Shown here: in pieces, positions 42,298 through 55,098 of the stretch | Layout: each line of letters starts with the position of its first letter | How positions within the stretch are numbered: the stretch's first letter is position 1 | Assembly (NCBI GenBank): GCA_009667805.1 | Contig: CM019064.1 | Location: 75,266,400 to 75,330,399 of the forward strand | From: Leptobrachium leishanense | Taxonomy: Eukaryota > Chordata > Amphibia > Anura > Megophryidae | Length of the DNA stretch: 64,000 nt | Direction: 5' to 3' | The notes under the pieces: model-generated | Databases searched by the model: none | What the model was told of the DNA's origin: nothing | What the model saw: only the letters and a program-made list of their open reading frames with translations | Position numbers and translations under genes: made by a program

Positions 42298-42967
42298 ACA
42301 TTAAGCAAGCGGCACACATTTGTGTTTAAACAAGCATTTGGTACATCTAAAATATCGTCACAGTTACCCTTTGGTACCATTAAAAACCCCCCAACTGATT
42401 AAAACAATATGGAAGGAAACCATATTGATGGACCTCTTCCCAATGAGTAGGCTCTGATTGACCGCGTTGCTGCTCACGTTTGTCCACTCTTCGGATGCGG
42501 TGTTTTTGACGGTATGTGGTTTTCCAAATAGCCAAGGACAATAAAAACCTTTGTTACATCCATCCTGAACATTAAAGCTTCAGAGCTGCGAAAAAGAGCT
42601 TTCACAAAAGGCAACTGCAATGATGTCAACATGTTCACCTGCTTTAGAAGTAAGGTACCGCGTGAAAGAAATAAAACATTAAGGCACACCCATCATCTAC
42701 AAGCCAGCACTGTGTAGCTGCTCTTTGTTTCCTGGAAACCCAACAGCTGAGTCCTGGAAGGGAAGCGATCAGAAACATCACATCGTTTAGGATTCCAGAT
42801 AAGACCCACAAAAAATGGTTAAAATGAAAAGCTTAACCATTTCTTCCATTTTACATATAAAATGCAATAACACGAACAGTGGGCGCCGGGTCAGAAGAGT
42901 CGAGTGCGATTGTAAACCACAGCTCACCCGAATCAGAGGTCACTTCGTATGCACATTGCTGTAAGGC

Positions 42968-43092
42968 AGGGACCAGCAACCTTTGCCTTACAGATGTTTT
43001 GGAACTACATATCCCATGAGGCTCAAACACCCAATGAGTGACTGTGCATCATGGCAGACGTAGCTCCAAACCATCATTTGGAGGGCCAACTC
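42968..43092. mobile_element. MITE, AACTACATATCCCATGAG family
   Basis: CAGGGACCAGCAACCTTTG at the left, GGAGGGCCAACTCCTG at the right, and TTTTGGAACTACATATCCCA inside. A diverged copy of the element at 15364. It would be part of the LIS1 3'UTR. Confidence 0.55.
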
Positions 43093-45204
43093 CTGTGGTT
43101 AGGGATGCTTTGTTACGTGCCGAGGGACCTCTTTACTTACAGTAAAACAGGTTTTTAAAAAAAAAAGGTGTGGGGGGGGGGACAAAATCCCAAATATGAG
43201 GAACCACCTGCTGCCTTTTCTGAGGTCCGTCATTAGGAAAACACGTTAAGCATACATTTTCCTTTAGCTATATGTCTGGATGTATCGATTGTGCGGGAAA
43301 TGATTTGATATGCATTTAAAAAGTCAACCATTCCCAAGTTAAACAAGAGCAGCTCCGTGCAGGTTGTGTGTTTGATATTTTTCTTCTCTTTTCTCAAACC
43401 ATAAAAAAAAGACATAGGGAATTGCAGTGAGTATTAAGGTCTGTCATTTTACTGATCCGGTCAGTGGTTGGATTTGATCACACACAATCAGGAAAACGTA
43501 CAGACATGGTGTGACAACACAGTAACTTTTGTTTTCCACGTGGCTTGTATGAGGGATTGCTGGTCACCGGGAGCCAGTGAAAAATACCAAAAAGCAAGTC
43601 AGAGACGTTCAGCTCTTCATTTAAAAAAAGTTGGTACAAACTGGCGCTACAGAGTCTGGTCGCGGATAGGTGGCACATCTCCATTCTGACATGGATAAAC
43701 AGGACATGTCCCATGTGTCACTGTTCAAATTCAGAGACTTGGCTTTAGCCTGGGTGGGTGTTCATGGACTACACAGCCTGCAAAAGGCTAAAAAGACACA
43801 AAGCAGCGGGTCCAGGCACGCCTAATAGGTGATTAATGGCAAACCGCTATATGGAGTGCCTGGACGCCCCTTCTTTGACTATAGACCACATAGTGCTGTC
43901 CTGTCTGAAAATGCGAGATCTGTCAAACGCAAAAAGAAAAAACTACGGAGGGGGGTTCATGATTATAGAGCTGTGCCACACCACAGAGCACTGTACCAAA
44001 GTCTGAGCCACAGTTTATCAATGAAGGATGTTGGTAAGTGAATCAGAGCGCTCCAAATAAAAGAAATGGGGGTGGGGGGGCCACTGGCACTGCTTTAATA
44101 GAAAAATTGCTGGAGAGTTTCACCGTTTTCATACCGGATGCAAAGTGCCGCCACAAAGCTCCAGAAGGCAGAGAAGAGCTTGACAACACGATGTGTACAC
44201 GAGTTTATTAACTGCACGACTGCTACAGCCAGAGAGATCCGCAGCAGTAGAACAAAGGGACACGATGGTGGCCAACCGAGAGAGACACATTGTGAGACAT
44301 GGAAAAACAAAGTAAAGAAGTTTGATTTGCACATGTAGGGTGGCTGTAATAAAGAACAAACATTCACGGAGGCAACTACTTTAATCTTGTGACAAATAGT
44401 TTGCATAATTCATATTTCACCTTTGATGACGAGTCTTTGGTTACCATCCAACAATCATTCCCTTGAAGGCCATCAAGTGTGTAACGCCCCTGAAAGTACC
44501 CTAGGTGGCGATTATTAGATACTAATCAAATCGAAAAAAAAATAAGAACCAAATCCGTAAACAAAAAAGCAAAAGGGGGGAAAAGAAACAAATAACACAG
44601 TGGCGGGAGATTAATAGTCTGCAACATTAAATTATTTAGTGCCATGTTCTGCAGTAATCATTACTTACAAATAAGACAAGTGCTGCCGCGTCACAAAAAT
44701 CTCCTATTATTCTGCGGACACTCCAATGCAAACGGTGATACTTTATTAAAGCCCACTAAAATAGTGTAGCAGATACACGTTACTTTTCAAAAAGCCCCAC
44801 AAACATGTGCTTCTGAAGTGAGCCCACTGATCTAGGAAACCACAACTGAAGACAGAAATAACATCAGGCATGATCCTGCAGCTAGAGCGAGAAAAATGAC
44901 AAAGTCCGCTTCTCCGACACCCAGGAATTCCCCAGATCTTGCCTCTTAGGTCTGATGTGACCAATGCCTGCCCGTGCTCTTAAACCTATGGTACTTCTAG
45001 ACAACGTATGTAAAATTTACAGTATACAATTTGGATTCACCATGCATGAATACTTTTTGTGTAACATTTAATAAGCTCAATCTACATCCAGAATAATTTA
45101 CATGAAAGGACAATAGGTATTTAACAGAGCTGAATGGGTAACCATGGTATCTGAGTGCATCCAGAGGAAAGGGAATAGGCGAGGGGACCCAAGGTGAATT
45201 CAAA

Positions 45205-45999
<795 letters not shown>

Positions 46000-46000
<1 letters not shown>

Positions 46001-46068
46001 GACGCTCTACACACCCTGACCACTACTTTATTGCTTTAAAGTGGTCAGGATGTGTAGAGTTGTCGTCC
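46000..46068. repeat. Hairpin repeat (CTCTACACACCCTGACCACT)
   Basis: GGGACG-CTCTACACACCCTG and CAGGATGTGTAGAG-CGTCC pair around ACTTTATTGCTTTAAAGT. The same AAAGTGGTCAGGGTG... motif occurs inside the hAT-like copies at 2478 and 58290, so it is a repeat family member. It may be one end of a larger element that contains the hAT-like insertion at 46122. Confidence 0.6.
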
Positions 46069-46121
46069 CACCCCCCGATCTGGTGAAATTGTGGGGGTGA
46101 AGTGGAGGAGTTTCCTATACC

Positions 46122-47141
46122 CAGGGCCGGATTAACATAGGGGCAGATGGAGCAGCAGCTCCAGGCCCATGCCCCAGAATAGGCCCAGAGAAAAAATAAC
46201 AATGTCTGCATTTATGAACATGTGGACCCCATTATCTCCAACACCATAGCAGCTACAGGGTCATATGAGGTATCTCTGGAAAGGCCAGAGTATGCCCTTT
46301 CCAATGATACCAACCATGACCAGGTTTCATGTAACAATAAAAATAAAATAATAAATATTACTTTATTTTTTCTTTCTAACACAGCAATACTTTCCACTTT
46401 TCAATTATAAAGTGAACAATGATGCTGCACTAACTCACCATCTCAAGTGTGGAGGTGATGGCACGATTCGTTATTACGAATTGTTACACCAAAAACCTAA
46501 ACCGCCGCACTGCAGCAAAGTGCATTGGGGGAGTGACTTTGGAACCCTGCGTTACTAATCTTTACACCCAACAAGGTCAAGGGACGTGTTATTGGACAGG
46601 TCAGCGTCTGGCCTTTGCATTAATACCAAACATGACCATGTAAAATCTAAAAAGAAAACCTAAAAACTTCTTATCTTTTTATTTTTAGTTCCAATGCAAT
46701 GGCATTGTCCATTTGTCACTTATAAAATGAGCAATATCACTGCCATTACTCACCGTCTCATTTCCCATGCTGGGAGCAAGATCAGTGTTTTATACATAGT
46801 CATATTATTCAAAAAACACAAGGGAAATATTTCATTTTTTTTGGTTAAAATTGTATATTTTCTCAGAAAAATGCAATAACAGGATCCCATTTTAAAAAAA
46901 TTAACAAGAATTCCCTATAGAATATATAACCACAAAGGTTTGGATGATAAAATGTGAAAAAATTATTTTACATGCTTTAAATGATTGAAATCTGAATGAA
47001 AATTTACTCACACAGTATCTGCCTGGTTAGATATAGCCGTATCTGCACTATAACCTAAAATATGCTTTCATTTCACAAAATTCCAAAAAAAGCCACCAAA
47101 ATCTTCAGCTCCAGGCCCATAGAGATCTTAATCCGGCCCTG
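46122..47141. mobile_element. hAT-like element, exact 8-bp TSD CCTATACC
   Basis: CCTATACC at 46114-46121 and 47142-47149. TIRs are CAGGGCCGGATTAACATAG and ATCTTAATCCGGCCCTG, with CTCCAGGCCCAT repeated just inside both ends. The interior has two tandem copies of the stem-loop core (46266-46322 and 46585-46640) and a segment homologous to the A/T-rich half of the TTAA elements. No ORF. Confidence 0.92.
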
Positions 47142-47149
47142 CCTATACC

Positions 47150-47685
47150 GCTCCCAGCGTCACTAGCAGCCAGAATTTTTTAATTTCCTGGCCTGGCTGC
47201 CGGTCACCAGTTCAGTCAGTGACGTCAGCACACAAGAACACCCGCTGTCGTGAGCAGCCTTGGAAAGGCAGCTGTTCGATTGGATCATCGCAGGGGCTAC
47301 GGAACTTGTGTACATGAAGTGTGCAAGTCCAATAGCAGCACGCAATTTGCATAGGAGAGCAAACTGCACAGAAAAGCTTCAGGGGCTTCTGTGTTCGGGA
47401 GTGTCTGAGCCACAGAGTAGGAGCTGCATGTCTTGTGGGACAAAAAGGTGGGTCATAGCACCAAAAACAAACAATTGGACAGAGGCTGCTGACCGCCTCT
47501 GCGTAATGAAGGGCAAAAAAAGCATCCTTTTAATAAAGTATCCCTTTAAAATAAGGCCTACTCTTCTCTGTGCTTGGAGAAAGGTGGCGGGTATCGGCTT
47601 TCCCTTTTGCAAAAAAATTGTATTTTGGTTAATAAAGCTAGGCAAGTATTACATATCACGCTCCGAATCCAAGGAAATAGGTTTG
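47150..47685 (-). other. PAFAH1B1 last intron, unrecognised
   Basis: No coding similarity. It resumes the sequence that surrounds the hAT-like insertion (GCTCCCAGCGTCACTAGCAG). An AAGTATCCCTTTA piece at 47536 may be the end of the surrounding repeat. Confidence 0.3.
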
Positions 47686-47687
47686 TA

Positions 47688-49412
47688 GGTGTGTGTGTGT
47701 GTGTGTAGGTGTATATAGGTGTATGTGTGTATATAGGTGTGTAGGTGTATATGTGTATATAGGTGTGTAGGTGTATATAGGTGTGTAGGTGTATATAGGT
47801 GTGTAGGTGTATATAGGTGTGTAGGTGTATATAGGTGTGTAGGTGTATATAGGTGTGTAGGTGTATATAGGTGTGTAGGTGTATATAGGTGTGTAGGTGT
47901 ATATAGGTGTGTAGGTGTATATAGGTGTGTAGGTGTATATAGGTGTGTAGGGTATATAGGTGTGTAGTGTATATAGGTGTGTAGGGTATATAGGTGTGTA
48001 GGTGTATATAGGTGTGTAGGTGTATATAGGTGTGTAGGTGTATATAGGTGTGTAGGTGTATATAGGTGTGTAGGTGTGTGTATATATAGGTGTGTGTGTA
48101 TATAGGTGTGTAGGTGTAGGCGTGTGTGTAGGTGTAGGCGTGTGTGTAGGTGTAGGCGTGTGTGTAGGTGTAGGCGTGTGTGTAGGTGTAGGCGTGTGTG
48201 TAGGTGTAGGCGTGTGTGTAGGTGTAGGCGTGCGTGTAGGTGTAGGCGTGCGTGTAGGTGTAGGCGTGCGTGTAGGTGTAGGCGTGCGTGTAGGTGTAGG
48301 CGTGCGTGTAGGTGTAGGCGTGCGTGTAGGTGTAGGCGTGCGTGTAGGTGTAGGCGTGCGTGTAGGTGTAGGCGTGCGTGTAGGTGTAGGCGTGCGTGTA
48401 GGTGTAGGCGTGCGTGTAGGTGTAGGCGTGCGTGTAGGTGTAGGCGTGCGTGTAGGTGTAGGCGTGCGTGTAGGTGTAGGCGTGCGTGTAGGTGTAGGCG
48501 TGCGTGTAGGTGTAGGCGTGCGTGTAGGTGTAGGCGTGCGTGTAGGTGTAGGCGTGCGTGTAGGTGTAGGCGTGCGTGTAGGTGTAGGCGTGCGTGTAGG
48601 TGTAGGCGTGCGTGTAGGTGTAGGCGTGCGTGTAGGTGTAGGCGTGCGTGTAGGTGTAGGCGTGCGTGTAGGTGTAGGCGTGCGTGTAGGTGTAGGCGTG
48701 CGTGTAGGTGTAGGCGTGCGTGTAGGTGTAGGCGTGCGTGTAGGTGTAGGCGTGCGTGTAGGTGTAGGCGTGCGTGTAGGTGTAGGCGTGCGTGTAGGTG
48801 TAGGCGTGCGTGTAGGTGTAGGCGTGCGTGTAGGTGTAGGCGTGCGTGTAGGTGTAGGCGTGCGTGTAGGTGTAGGCGTGCGTGTAGGTGTAGGCGTGCG
48901 TGTAGGTGTAGGCGTGCGTGTAGGTGTAGGCGTGCGTGTAGGTGTAGGCGTGCGTGTAGGTGTAGGCGTGCGTGTAGGTGTAGGCGTGCGTGTAGGTGTA
49001 GGCGTGCGTGTAGGTGTAGGCGTGCGTGTAGGTGTAGGCGTGCGTGTAGGCGTGCGTGTAGGCGTGCGTGTAGGCGTGCGTGTAGGGGGTGCGTGTGTGT
49101 AGGCGGGTGCGTGTAGGTGTAGGCGGGTGCGTGTGTGTAGGCGGGTGCGTGTGTGTAGGCGGGTGCGTGTGTGTAGGCGGGTGCGTGTGTGTAGGCGGGT
49201 GCGTGTGTGTAGGCGGGTGCGTGTGTGTAGGCGGGTGCGTGTGTGTAGGGGGTGCGTGTGTGTAGGGGTGCGTGTGTGTAGGGGTGCGTGTGTGTAGGGG
49301 TGCGTGTGTGTAGGGGTGCGTGTGTGTAGGGGTGCGTGTGTGTAGGGGTGCGTGCGTGTGTGTGTGTGTGTAGGTGTGCGTATGTGTAGGTGTGTGTATG
49401 TGTAGGTGTGTG
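47688..49412. repeat. GT-rich minisatellite, 1.7 kb, 18-bp units in ordered variants
   Basis: Tandem array with homogeneous blocks in order. About 20 copies of TAGGTGTATATAGGTGTG (47740-48100). Six copies of TAGGTGTAGGCGTGTGTG, then about 45 of TAGGTGTAGGCGTGCGTG (48108-49050). Four short TAGGCGTGCGTG units. About nine TAGGCGGGTGCGTGTGTG and seven TAGGGGTGCGTGTGTG (to 49350). It lies in the last LIS1 intron and ends about 20 bp from the exon donor. Long ORFs on both strands are products of the periodicity. Confidence 0.97.
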
Positions 49413-49422
49413 AGTTGTGTTA

Positions 49423-49593
<171 letters not shown>

Positions 49594-49969
49594 CTAATGA
49601 TATAGAAAAAATGGGTACAGGGTGAAAAAATGGCAAACAAGGTCATGGTATACAGAATAGTACAAGAAATGGTCGTGTTCTAACAAAATTCAACACAAAA
49701 ACATTTGCTGCTGCTCGGGAATACGATGTCAAAGATTATACTCAAGGGTGTTGTAATGTGTGCTCTCAGGTGTAACTTATACCATAAAACCATAGTTGAG
49801 GTGAGACAGGTCTTTCCATTGTCCTTCTGCATTTCTGCTGTGTGTAAATATGAAGGGGGGACAGCAACGCGAGTAGCAGGGTTATCCTGCACCGCAGCCA
49901 CAACAAAGGAGCCGCAGATTGTTAAGAGTGCTATATAACTGCACTCCTAATGGCCCTATAGTGAAGACG
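49594..49969 (-). other. PAFAH1B1 intron, short unique stretch
   Basis: Sequence between the exon acceptor and the DIRS element. Nothing recognised. Confidence 0.35.
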
Positions 49970-50215
49970 AATTTTAATACATCGACTCTGAGGCTCCTAT
50001 TGCTTCTCTTTCTTGCTTTTATTAACATAGCAGCAAGTGGCAACTAGCAAGAACTTTGAAAATATGTTTTCTCTTTATTCAATATAAATGCTTCATAACA
50101 GTAATAACAGGTATATGGTATCTTCTAACACCCCTTCCACTCCTTTGGATCTGTCCTCTTTCCTGTTCAGTGCCCATCAAAACCGATCCACGTCCCTCCT
50201 ACTTCCTCTTTCTTA
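49970..50215. repeat. DIRS element 2, left (5') inverted terminal repeat
   Basis: Inverted match to the right ITR from the GAGGCTCCTATTGC end inward to CTACTTCCTCTTTCTT. The exception is the 27-bp stretch at about 50067-50093, which is in the same orientation in both ITRs. Confidence 0.9.
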
Positions 50216-50545
50216 GCTGCTCGGCGACTAGATAAGTATATATATTATCTCTGCTGCGATATCCCGTTTTTGACAATTGATTTTGGGATATACATACATA
50301 CATACATGTGTTTATACAGTGATTTATTTGTGTTTGTTTAGTCTCTAGCGAGCGCCCGGCTTTAAACGCGGCGTTCGTGTTTTTTTCTCAAGTTTCCCTT
50401 TGATCCTCCTGGTGACCGCAGTGTAACCCCGTCTGCCTGCCTCCGAGACGCTGCACGCGCTCGCTGGCTAGGTGGGCGGGGTGTACCCGATAGGTCTGCG
50501 CACGCAGGGGAAATTCCGGACATTCTCCCGGCTTCATATAGCGCC

Positions 50546-52062
50546 ATGCCTCGTGGAAAGACCCCGCAACGTGCAGCCTCCCCGGCGGAGATCTCAGCAC
50601 AGTCCTCCGATGAGAGTGCGGGTGAGCAATCCCAACCTCCCGTGCTTGTGCAGGCACAAATGGCTCCTTCCCAGCCTCCCACGTTAGACCCTTACATGCA
50701 GGCGTCCATTGACTCTGCTGTATTTAAAGCGGTTTCAGTTTTATCTGCAGATTTTACCCGCTCATTAAAAGATATTATGGCAGAAAATCGCCACCCTGAT
50801 AACCCCCCGCCACTGGCGGATTATGACATGGGCAATACACTCACCGCAGTGAGGCCCCCCGAGCTCCCCCTGGCCACCACGGGGAAACAGTCTGAAAAAA
50901 GCACGACACATGACTGGAGGGGCTGGCATCCCCGCAACAATGCCGGGACACGTGCACCCATCCCCCATTGCTGCACCCCGTAAACGGGCTCCTGCACACA
51001 CATCATCTCACTCCAAGAGATTTAAATTGCCTTCTGTTTCCAACCCTGACACCGCTATTGTCCCTGCCCCGCTTCAGGACTCTATCCCTGATTCGGAGGA
51101 GGAGGACACTAGCGATGTCATAGACGTCTATGCCTCGAATGAGGAGTTCACTGAAGACACCGTAGAGGTTGATACGGCAGCCCGCCCGGGCATTATCTAT
51201 GACCCTTTGGGGAACCCCCTTTTCTGCCCAGGGGACCTGTCCCATCCACGGTCCGCAGATTGGTCCCCATTACCCCACGTTGAGAAGTGGGTTGATGCGC
51301 AGGTGCGGAAAGCCCTGGATAAAAATACACGAAACCGCATGAAAGCGGAATGCCCTCGCCCCACCACGAGCGGTAAAACGTGCTTAACACCCGAAGTGGA
51401 TAAGGCTTTGGAGATTTTGTCACCCCTAAAGGCTGGACGCCCAGCAAGGGCATAGACCATGCTTTTAAGGTGTGCCAAGACAAACTACTGGACACTATGG
51501 GTCCTCTGATAAAATTGCTGGATACAGCAGAAAGAGCAAAACTTTCCAGTGAACCCCTGGACCCGGTCCAGATAACTAACTGCACTCAACGGTCTCTAAG
51601 TTTTTTGGGTAATGCCAACACGGCTTTAGCTTCTGAAAGGTGTAAATGTATTTTACTCAAGATGGATCGCCAATTAGCTGGTGTGGCGGATAATGAATTG
51701 GGCGCTGCGGCCAATGGGGCTTTGTTTGGGAAGACTTTCCTCAGAGATATGAATGAATATTCCGGGGCCTTCAATACCATGGAACGAGTGTCCAATTCAC
51801 TCAAAGTGTTCTCCGGGGTTTTTCCACGGGCCGGTGGATATCGGGGCCTAGCTGCCGGCCGTGCAAAACCCTTCGCTTCAGGTCCCGCAGGAGGCAATCC
51901 CTCCACTGCAACGGCTCCCGCGCCGTCCCTCCCTTCCCGATCCCGACCATGGAGGGGCAGAGGATTCCGGGGTTCCAGAGGCGGTCATTCTTCCTCAACC
52001 TTCAGACATACAGGTACCTTTAAACCTTCTTCATCCGTCTACGACCAAAGTAGGAGGTCGTT
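50546..52062 (+). pseudogene. DIRS element 2 gag-like ORF1, frameshifted
   Basis: Starts at MPRGKTPQRAASPAEISAQS, with Ser/acidic and coiled-coil-like sequence. It continues in a second frame from about 50900 (KRAPAHTSSHSKRFKLP, IYDPLGNPLFCP, ECPRPTTSGKTCLTP) and a third from about 51430 (DKLLDTMGPLIKLLDTAERA, FLGNANTALASERCKCILLK, RPWRGRGFRGSRGG). Two frameshifts are therefore present. The RG-rich C-terminus resembles nucleic-acid-binding tails. The motifs align with the element 1 ORF. Confidence 0.85.
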
Positions 52063-54129
52063 TAAAATTGTTTCACACAGCATGGTGTCACATTACGTCG
52101 GACCCTTGGGTCCTCAATACGGTTCTAGGTTTTGTTCTGGAGTTCTCTTCTCCCCCGCTCCAACTGCATATCCCTCCCCCTCTCCCCTTTTCAGGGGACG
52201 GTCAGGCGCTAGTGGAGCGGGAGATTACAGAACTATACCAAAAAGGAGCCATAGAACGGGCCCCACGGGGACCCTCGGGCTTCCTGAGCAACCTGTTCTT
52301 GGTCCCCAAGAAGGGCGGAGGTGTTCGCCCAGTTATCAACCTCAAGGAGTTGAATGGGTCAGTGATTTACCGTCATTTCCAGATGGAAGGCATGCACATG
52401 CTCAAAGAAATATTGAGACGCCGCGATTGGTTGGCAAAAGTGGATCAAGGATGCATACCTGACCATCCCTATTGCCAAAGAATTGCGGGATTTCCTTCAG
52501 TTCCGTTGGGGCCCCGACCTGTGGCGATTTCGCTGCCTGCCGTTCGGCCGCTCTTCGGCTCCTTGGTGTTTTACCAAGATGCTGAAACCGGTCGTGGCAT
52601 GGCTACGCGCCAAAGGGGTCCGTCTCATATATTTGGACGACGTGTTGCTGATGGCCTCCTCGGAAGCTCAGCTACGCCTCCACATATATTGGACGGTCAG
52701 TCTCCTCCAGTCTCTGGGATTTCTGGTGAATCAGGAAAAAAAATCAATCCTCTCTCCATCTCAAACCCTGGAATTTCTGGGATTCGGGGTGCACAGTGTC
52801 ACGATGTCTATCACTATCCCTCTACCCAAGTGCCGATCTATCTTACGCGAGGTTTGGTCCCTTTTGGAGGCTCACACCCCATCCTTACGGGACCTAGCTC
52901 GCGTGATCGGTCTCCTAGCGGCCACACGGCTGTCAAACCAGCCCCGTTACATTATCGGGCCCTCCAACGCCTGAAGGCCCTTTTTCTCAGACGGGGGTCT
53001 CCCCTACTCCGCTCAGATCTCTCTCTCGGGAGAGGCCAGACTGGACTTGGAATGGTGGATCGTTCACCTCCACTCCTGCAACGGCAGGCCTATCCTGGTG
53101 CCACCCCCGACGCTTACAATCGACTCAGACGCTTGTGGGTCAGGTTGGGGTGCTTATTGCGACGGTTCCTCCACGGGAGGTCGTTGGTCTGTGCAGGAGC
53201 GTCAACTGCACATGAACGGTCTGGAGCTCCTGGCAGGACTTTTTGCACTGCAGAGTTTCCTCAAAGATCGCGTTCATCGTTCAGTCCTCCTCCGGATGGA
53301 CAACTTCCCAGCAGTTCGATATATCAACTCGCTGGGCGGACTTCGCTCCCTCCTTCTGACAACAATGGCTTCCCGCCTCTGGGAGTGGTGTTTTCAGACC
53401 GGGATCGAGGTCCAAGCACAGTTCATTCCAGGTATCTCGAACCAATTCTCGGATTGGAACTCGAGACATACAGAGGACTCCGGGGATTGGCGTCTGAGCT
53501 CGGCAGCCTTCTCCGACGTGACATCCCATTGGGGACCTTTTCACGTGGATCTTTTTGCCAGCCGGCTCAACGCCCATCTTCCGATCTTCTTCAGTTGGCG
53601 GCCAGACCCACTGGCAGAGGCAACGGACGCTTTCCTTCAGGATTGGTCCGGGGCTCGCCAGTACGCCTTCCCGCCATTTCAACTGATAGCTCGCACACTG
53701 CGTCAGGTCAGGACGCAACAGGCCCAGATTGTGATCATCACACCCTTTTGGCAGAACCAACCTTGGTTCCCGGTACTATTGGATCTCCTCATGGATGTTC
53801 CCCGTGTTCTCCCGACTCTCCCGGATCTCCTGAGAGACGCCTCCGGGCAACCTCACCCTCTCCTGTCATCAGGATCCAGTCAGTTATTGGCCTCACTGGT
53901 TTCGGGACGCCCGGGGAGCCGGAGAGATTTCGGACCGAACTACTGCACTCCTACGCCAGGCGTGGGCCCCAGGTACTCGATCCTGCTACAAGTCAGCTTG
54001 GCTCACCTGGCATCATTGGTGTTTGTCAAGGGATCAAGATCCCTTCCAGGCCCCTTTGAGCTTTGTTTTGGATTTCCTTACGGATATCTTCGACCAAGGC
54101 AAGGCTTATCGTACTCTCAATGTATATAG
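51861..54129 (+). pseudogene. DIRS element 2 RT / RNase H / methyltransferase-like ORF, frameshifted
   Basis: The first frame overlaps the gag end and gives DPWVLNTVLGFVLEF, GGGVRPVINLKELNGSVIYR and DWLAKVD. A frameshift at about 52445 falls in RT motif A. The second frame (52483 on) has CLPFGRSSAPWCF, YLDDVLLM and LEFLGFGV. Two more shifts near 52943 and 53030 flank LHYRALQRLKALFLRR. RNase H then runs from IDSDACGSGWGAYCDG through LRMDNFPAVRYINSLGG. The methyltransferase-like tail has DLFASRLNA, DAFLQDW, YAFPPFQLI and ITPFWQNQPWF. It cannot make a full protein. Confidence 0.88.
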
Positions 54130-54827
54130 ATCAGCTTTATCAGCTTACCACGTGGGTTTTCAGGGGACACCTTTGGGCAAACATCCGTTGGTGTGTCGTC
54201 TGCTTAAGGGTATCAGATCTGACCGTCCTCCGTTGCCTAGATATACGACAACTTGGGACGCGCATATCCTCCTTGACTTTTTGGAACAATGGCCCTCTAA
54301 CAAGGATTTAACCCTACGTCAGCTTTCGGCGAAATTATTGGCCCTTCTTTGCATGATTTCTTGCAAACGGGTGGCTGATGTCAGGGCGTTAGACTTCAAA
54401 GCTCGTTCTTTCATACCAGAAGGCATGCGCTTTGACATCTCCCGCCGTACCAAAACGTCCATTTCGTCTGCCTTTTACCCGGCCTTCCCGTCACGCCCGG
54501 CTTTATGCCCGGTCCTTTGCCTTCAGGAATACGAATCTCGTACTACCGCCCTCCGGGGCACGGAGGTTTCACCTCTTTATTTCTTTCCAATCTCCCTTCG
54601 CTTCGGTAGGTTCTACTACGCTCGCGCGCTGGCTCTTAGTGTTAGCGGGTGTAGATACCTCAATTTTTGGAGCTCATTCGGTTCGTAGCGCTGTTGCTTC
54701 TTCCGCTGTTTCGGCAGGTTGTCGGTTGGAGGACTTATTGCGATCAGCTGACTGGTCCAGGTAGTCCACCTTCCGTTCATTTTATTTCAAACCTGTTGTT
54801 CATTGGTCATCCGCAGTTGTGGGTTAG
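53940..54827 (+). pseudogene. DIRS element 2 tyrosine recombinase, frameshift and nonsense
   Basis: Frame 54023-54688 encodes DPFQAPLSFVLDFLTDIFDQ, GKHPLVCRLLKG and the catalytic Arg in SCKRVADVRALDF. A frameshift near 54570-54600 moves the rest to another frame (LARWLLVLAGVDTSIF, HxxR in GAHSVRSA, RLEDLLRSADWSR). A TAG at about 54763 follows, where element 1 has Glu. The C-terminal Tyr (FRSFYFKP) lies after that stop. The overlap with the upstream RT frame makes the true start uncertain. Confidence 0.88.
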
Positions 54828-54837
54828 CTTTGAACAA

Positions 54838-54947
54838 GCAATAGGAGCCTCAGAGTCGATGTATTAAAATTATAGAATTTAGCTAAGTATGACGATAAGT
54901 TAGAATTTTAATAATAAGACTCTGAGGCGAGTATTGCCCACCTCTCC
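54838..54947. repeat. DIRS element 2, internal complementary region
   Basis: Contains the complement of the left end (CAATAGGAGCCTCAGAGTCG) joined through TTAAAATTATAG to the complement of the right end (GACTCTGAGGCGAGTATTGC). Confidence 0.92.
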
Positions 54948-55098
54948 CGCCGCTATTGTGGTTTTGGTTGTTTCCTGGGTCTGCGGATCCAATATCTTCC
55001 ACTCATGTTTTTTCTTTCCTCAGCCTCATAACGGATTTCCTGGTTCCCGGTGGATTGCCCTTTGGGTTCCCTATATACCTACACTGATCACCTCGTAC

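Larger units (their letters stand above)
40987..45204 (-). other. PAFAH1B1: PAFAH1B1 3'UTR (about 4.2 kb; end inferred)
   Basis: LIS1 mRNAs have long 3'UTRs. No other gene lies between the stop and 41000. An ATTAAA signal on the - strand is at 41005-41010, so cleavage near 40987 is plausible. Within the region are a CCCATGA-family MITE (42968-43092), a 19-bp-arm hairpin (42232-42297), A/T-rich tracts and a G tract at 43172. Nearer sites cannot be excluded. Confidence 0.5.
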
